Shown: piece after piece, positions 5,091-6,695 of the stretch
How the letters are laid out: every line of letters begins with the position of its first letter
Numbering within the stretch: the first letter of the stretch is position 1
Assembly: GCA_009712615.1 (NCBI GenBank)
Contig: WASR01000229.1
Coordinates: 1 to 6,695, forward strand
From: Methanobacterium sp.
GTDB lineage: Archaea > Methanobacteriota > Methanobacteria > Methanobacteriales > Methanobacteriaceae
DNA: 6,695 bases
Direction of reading: 5' to 3'
Program-made: the position numbers and the translations under genes
The notes under the pieces: model-generated
Told to the model about the DNA's origin: nothing
The model's input: only the letters and a program-made list of their open reading frames with translations
Databases searched by the model: none

Positions 5091-6695
5091 TTAATATTTG
5101 CTTGTTTTGAAGTTTAACACGTATTGGCTGTTGTAGTTTCCTGCTGTGTCTTTGACTGCACTGGTTGGTATGTATACTTGGTAGTTGTTGAGGCTTAATC
5201 TGCTTACTGTCATTTTGAGTGTGATTGTGTTTCCTTTGATGTTTGTTGTTGTTGATTTTGCTATTTTTCCTGTTGAAATGTTTTTGATGTATATCTTGGA
5301 GAAGTTAACTCCTTTACTGATATTTTCGCTGAATTTTATGGTTATAGGTGCTGTGAGTGACACATTTTGAGTGTTTTGTGCAGGTGTGGTTTTAACTGGT
5401 TTAGGTGCTGTTTTGTCAATGGTGTATATTTTAGTGTACACTGGAGATTTATTACCCGCTAGATCCACTGCAAAGAATTTTAATGTGCTTGTGGATTTGA
5501 TGCTGATTGGTCCTGTGTATTTAGTGCTACTGGTTGTTGGTGTTTTACCGTTTAAGGTGTAATATATGGTTCCTGCTTTGTTCATGCTGAGTTTAACTGT
5601 TTTATTTGTGTTGTATGTTCCGCTGTTTACGTTGGCTGCTGCTTTTGGTGCTGTTTTGTCGATGGTGTAGGTTGCTGTGTAAACCGGAGATTTGTTTCCT
5701 GCAAGATCAATTGCGAAGTATTTGAGTGTAGATGTGGATTTAATAGTGATTGGTCCTGTGAATTTATTGCTGCTTGTCGTTGGTGTACTTCCGTTTAGTG
5801 TGTAGTATATGGTTCCAGCTTTGTTTGTTGTGAGTGTTACTGTTTTTGTGGAATTGTAGATACCAGATTTAACGTTTGCAGATGCTGTTGGTGCTTTTAT
5901 ATCAATGGTATACGTGTTACTGTAGATTGTAGATAAATTACCTGCTAAATCAACGGCCAAAAATTTCAAAGTCGTTGTATTTGAGATGGTAATCGGTCCT
6001 GTGTACTTGGTACTGTTTGTTGTTGGTATGGTTCCATTTAGTGTGTAGTAGATAGTTCCATCTTCACTCATGGTTAGTGTTATACTCTGTGTTTTGTTGT
6101 AAAGTCCTGATTTAACGTTTGCAGATGCTGTTGGCATGGTTGTATCTATTGTGTAGATGTTGCTTCCTAGGTTTGAAATGTTTCCCGCCATGTCAACTGC
6201 AATAAACCTCAAAACAGTTGTTCCTTCTTTACTTATTACAATTGGAGCAGTATAAAGTGTGCTCATGTTGTTTGGTGTGGATCCGTCTAATGTGTAGTAA
6301 ATCTTAGGATTTGGATCCTTGTTATCAGTTGCAGTTAAGGTTACTGTTTGTTTAGCGTTGTACAAGCCACTTGGCACGTTTGAGTTAACCACAGGTGCAG
6401 TTGTGTCTGGATAGATGGTTATGTAGTTGGTAAATGTTTCAGTACTACTTCCACCAGGCCCTGTAACAGTTTCAGATACGCTGTAAACTCCAGCTCCACT
6501 GTAGGTCCAAACAGGATTTTGTAGCGTACTGTCAATTATTCCATCGTTGTTAAAGTCCCAAGCATAACCTGTAACATTACCCGATGATTTATCTGTAAAC
6601 TGCACAGTAACGGGTGCAATTCCAGATGTGCTGTTAACAGTGAAGTTTGCTACAGGTGCAGGCCAGTTCACAGTCACATAATTTGTGAATGATTC
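5091..6695 (-). CDS. Secreted Ig-like/PKD repeat surface protein (5'-truncated by the window edge)
   Basis: The frame is open to the last base of the window, so this is the C-terminal 534 residues of a longer protein. GTG 6677 is not a credible start: the codons upstream read ESFTNY, matching TFTNYITI at the end of the next PKD domain. Domain order: tail of a preceding PKD-like unit, a full PKD domain (YAWDFNNDGIID and VYSVSETVTG), four chitobiase/hexosaminidase C-terminal-type Ig repeats with GTIYYTLNG..PTT, TGPI.I and DLAGN.S signatures, and a Big_5-like domain (PVKTTPAQN... through AVKDTAGNYNSQYVLNF). It has no cysteine, is rich in Thr, Ser, Asn and Lys, and carries 19 N-X-S/T sequons in the 528 residues after ESFTNY, as expected for an exported archaeal glycoprotein. 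No C-terminal membrane anchor or sorting motif is visible, so attachment must be N-terminal, non-covalent or absent. Likely role: an adhesin-like or structural cell-surface protein; no catalytic domain is visible. The signal peptide would lie outside the window. Confidence 0.88.
   Translation of the reverse strand, partial: ESFTNYVTVNWPAPVANFTVNSTSGIAPVTVQFTDKSSGNVTGYAWDFNNDGIIDSTLQNPVWTYSGAGVYSVSETVTGPGGSSTETFTNYITIYPDTTAPVVNSNVPSGLYNAKQTVTLTATDNKDPNPKIYYTLDGSTPNNMSTLYTAPIVISKEGTTVLRFIAVDMAGNISNLGSNIYTIDTTMPTASANVKSGLYNKTQSITLTMSEDGTIYYTLNGTIPTTNSTKYTGPITISNTTTLKFLAVDLAGNLSTIYSNTYTIDIKAPTASANVKSGIYNSTKTVTLTTNKAGTIYYTLNGSTPTTSSNKFTGPITIKSTSTLKYFAIDLAGNKSPVYTATYTIDKTAPKAAANVNSGTYNTNKTVKLSMNKAGTIYYTLNGKTPTTSSTKYTGPISIKSTSTLKFFAVDLAGNKSPVYTKIYTIDKTAPKPVKTTPAQNTQNVSLTAPITIKFSENISKGVNFSKIYIKNISTGKIAKSTTTNIKGNTITLKMTVSRLSLNNYQVYIPTSAVKDTAGNYNSQYVLNFKTSKY
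5094..5414 (-). other. C-terminal Big_5-like Ig domain of the surface protein
   Basis: About 107 residues start at KTAPKPVKTTPAQNTQNVSL and run to the stop. The pattern of a Pro-rich entry, PITIKFSENI, IYIKN, the long TITLKM strand and Y.V.IP..AVKDTAGN fits the SbsA-type Ig-like domain (Pfam Big_5), often found at the end of prokaryotic surface proteins. It caps the repeat stalk. Confidence 0.65.
5415..6404 (-). repeat. Four tandem CHB_HEX-type Ig repeats within the surface protein gene
   Basis: The units are 6144-6404 (87 aa), 5901-6143 (81 aa), 5658-5900 (81 aa) and 5415-5657 (81 aa). Each starts at a TAP/TMP/KAP motif, carries V(K/P/N)SG.YN, IYYTLNG (or LDG in the first), TP, a TGPI or TAPI strand and (V/I)D(L/M)AGN.S, and ends with YTID. 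The last three are exactly 243 bp. The two nearest the C-terminus are most alike; the first is most divergent and has an insertion (TATDNKDPNPK). DNA identity is clearly lower than protein identity, pointing to old duplications kept by selection. Confidence 0.85.
6411..6662 (-). other. PKD domain of the surface protein
   Basis: About 84 residues hold the classic PKD pattern: PVANFTVNSTSGIAPVTVQF, then FTDKSSGNVTGYAWDFNNDG, NPVWTYSGAGVYSV and a closing strand TFTNYITI. PKD domains are beta-sandwich modules common in methanogen surface proteins, where they act as spacers or adhesion modules. The six codons ESFTNY at the window edge are the end of another such unit, so at least two PKD-like domains lie in tandem. 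Confidence 0.85.

Noticed and set aside
5185..5562. Two plus-strand open frames opposite the surface protein gene
   Set aside because: They arise from the GT-rich complement of a Thr/Asn/Lys-rich repeat gene and show no family features; the minus-strand frame has clear domains.
5415..6404. CRISPR array or non-coding tandem repeat
   Set aside because: The period is 243 bp, the units diverge at synonymous sites and stay in frame, so they are protein-domain repeats.

Overview
The window looks like a chromosomal segment of a pseudomurein-walled methanogenic archaeon, most likely order Methanobacteriales and close to Methanobacterium. The evidence is an AT-rich genome, archaeal TATA boxes, oligo-T terminators, an archaeal RibL-type FAD synthetase, a standalone hisA, a zinc-ribbon Mur ligase of the kind tied to pseudomurein synthesis, and a large secreted protein built from PKD and chitobiase-type Ig-like repeats. 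This is inferred from protein character; no rRNA or other taxonomic marker is present.

Layout, left to right. (1) hisA (+), complete, ends at 746 and is followed by a T9 tract. (2) A 281-bp AT-rich gap holds a possible promoter and, on the minus strand, a weak open stretch that may be a gene remnant. (3) A Mur ligase / MurT-like gene (+) has its reading frame interrupted by TGA at 2441-2443, with 19 further protein-like codons before TAA at 2501-2503. (4) A convergent minus-strand gene encodes a polytopic flippase of the MATE/MOP polysaccharide-export superfamily (2712-4274). (5) A 281-bp divergent intergenic region holds two palindromes, a good TATA box and three TTRACTCT motifs. (6) ribL (+) at 4556-5020 is followed by a stem-loop terminator. 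(7) A minus-strand surface protein gene starts outside the window. Its visible 534 residues contain the tail of one PKD-like unit, one full PKD domain, four 81-87 residue CHB_HEX-type repeats and a C-terminal Big_5-like domain.

The genes do not form one operon: strands alternate and terminators separate them. Three fit a cell-envelope theme. The Mur ligase would add amino acids to the pseudomurein precursor in the cytoplasm, the flippase could move a lipid-linked oligosaccharide or wall precursor across the membrane, and the Ig-like protein would sit outside the wall. hisA (histidine) and ribL (FAD) are housekeeping genes. The feature most worth checking is the in-frame TGA near the end of the Mur ligase gene. 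No clearly novel multi-gene system is visible.
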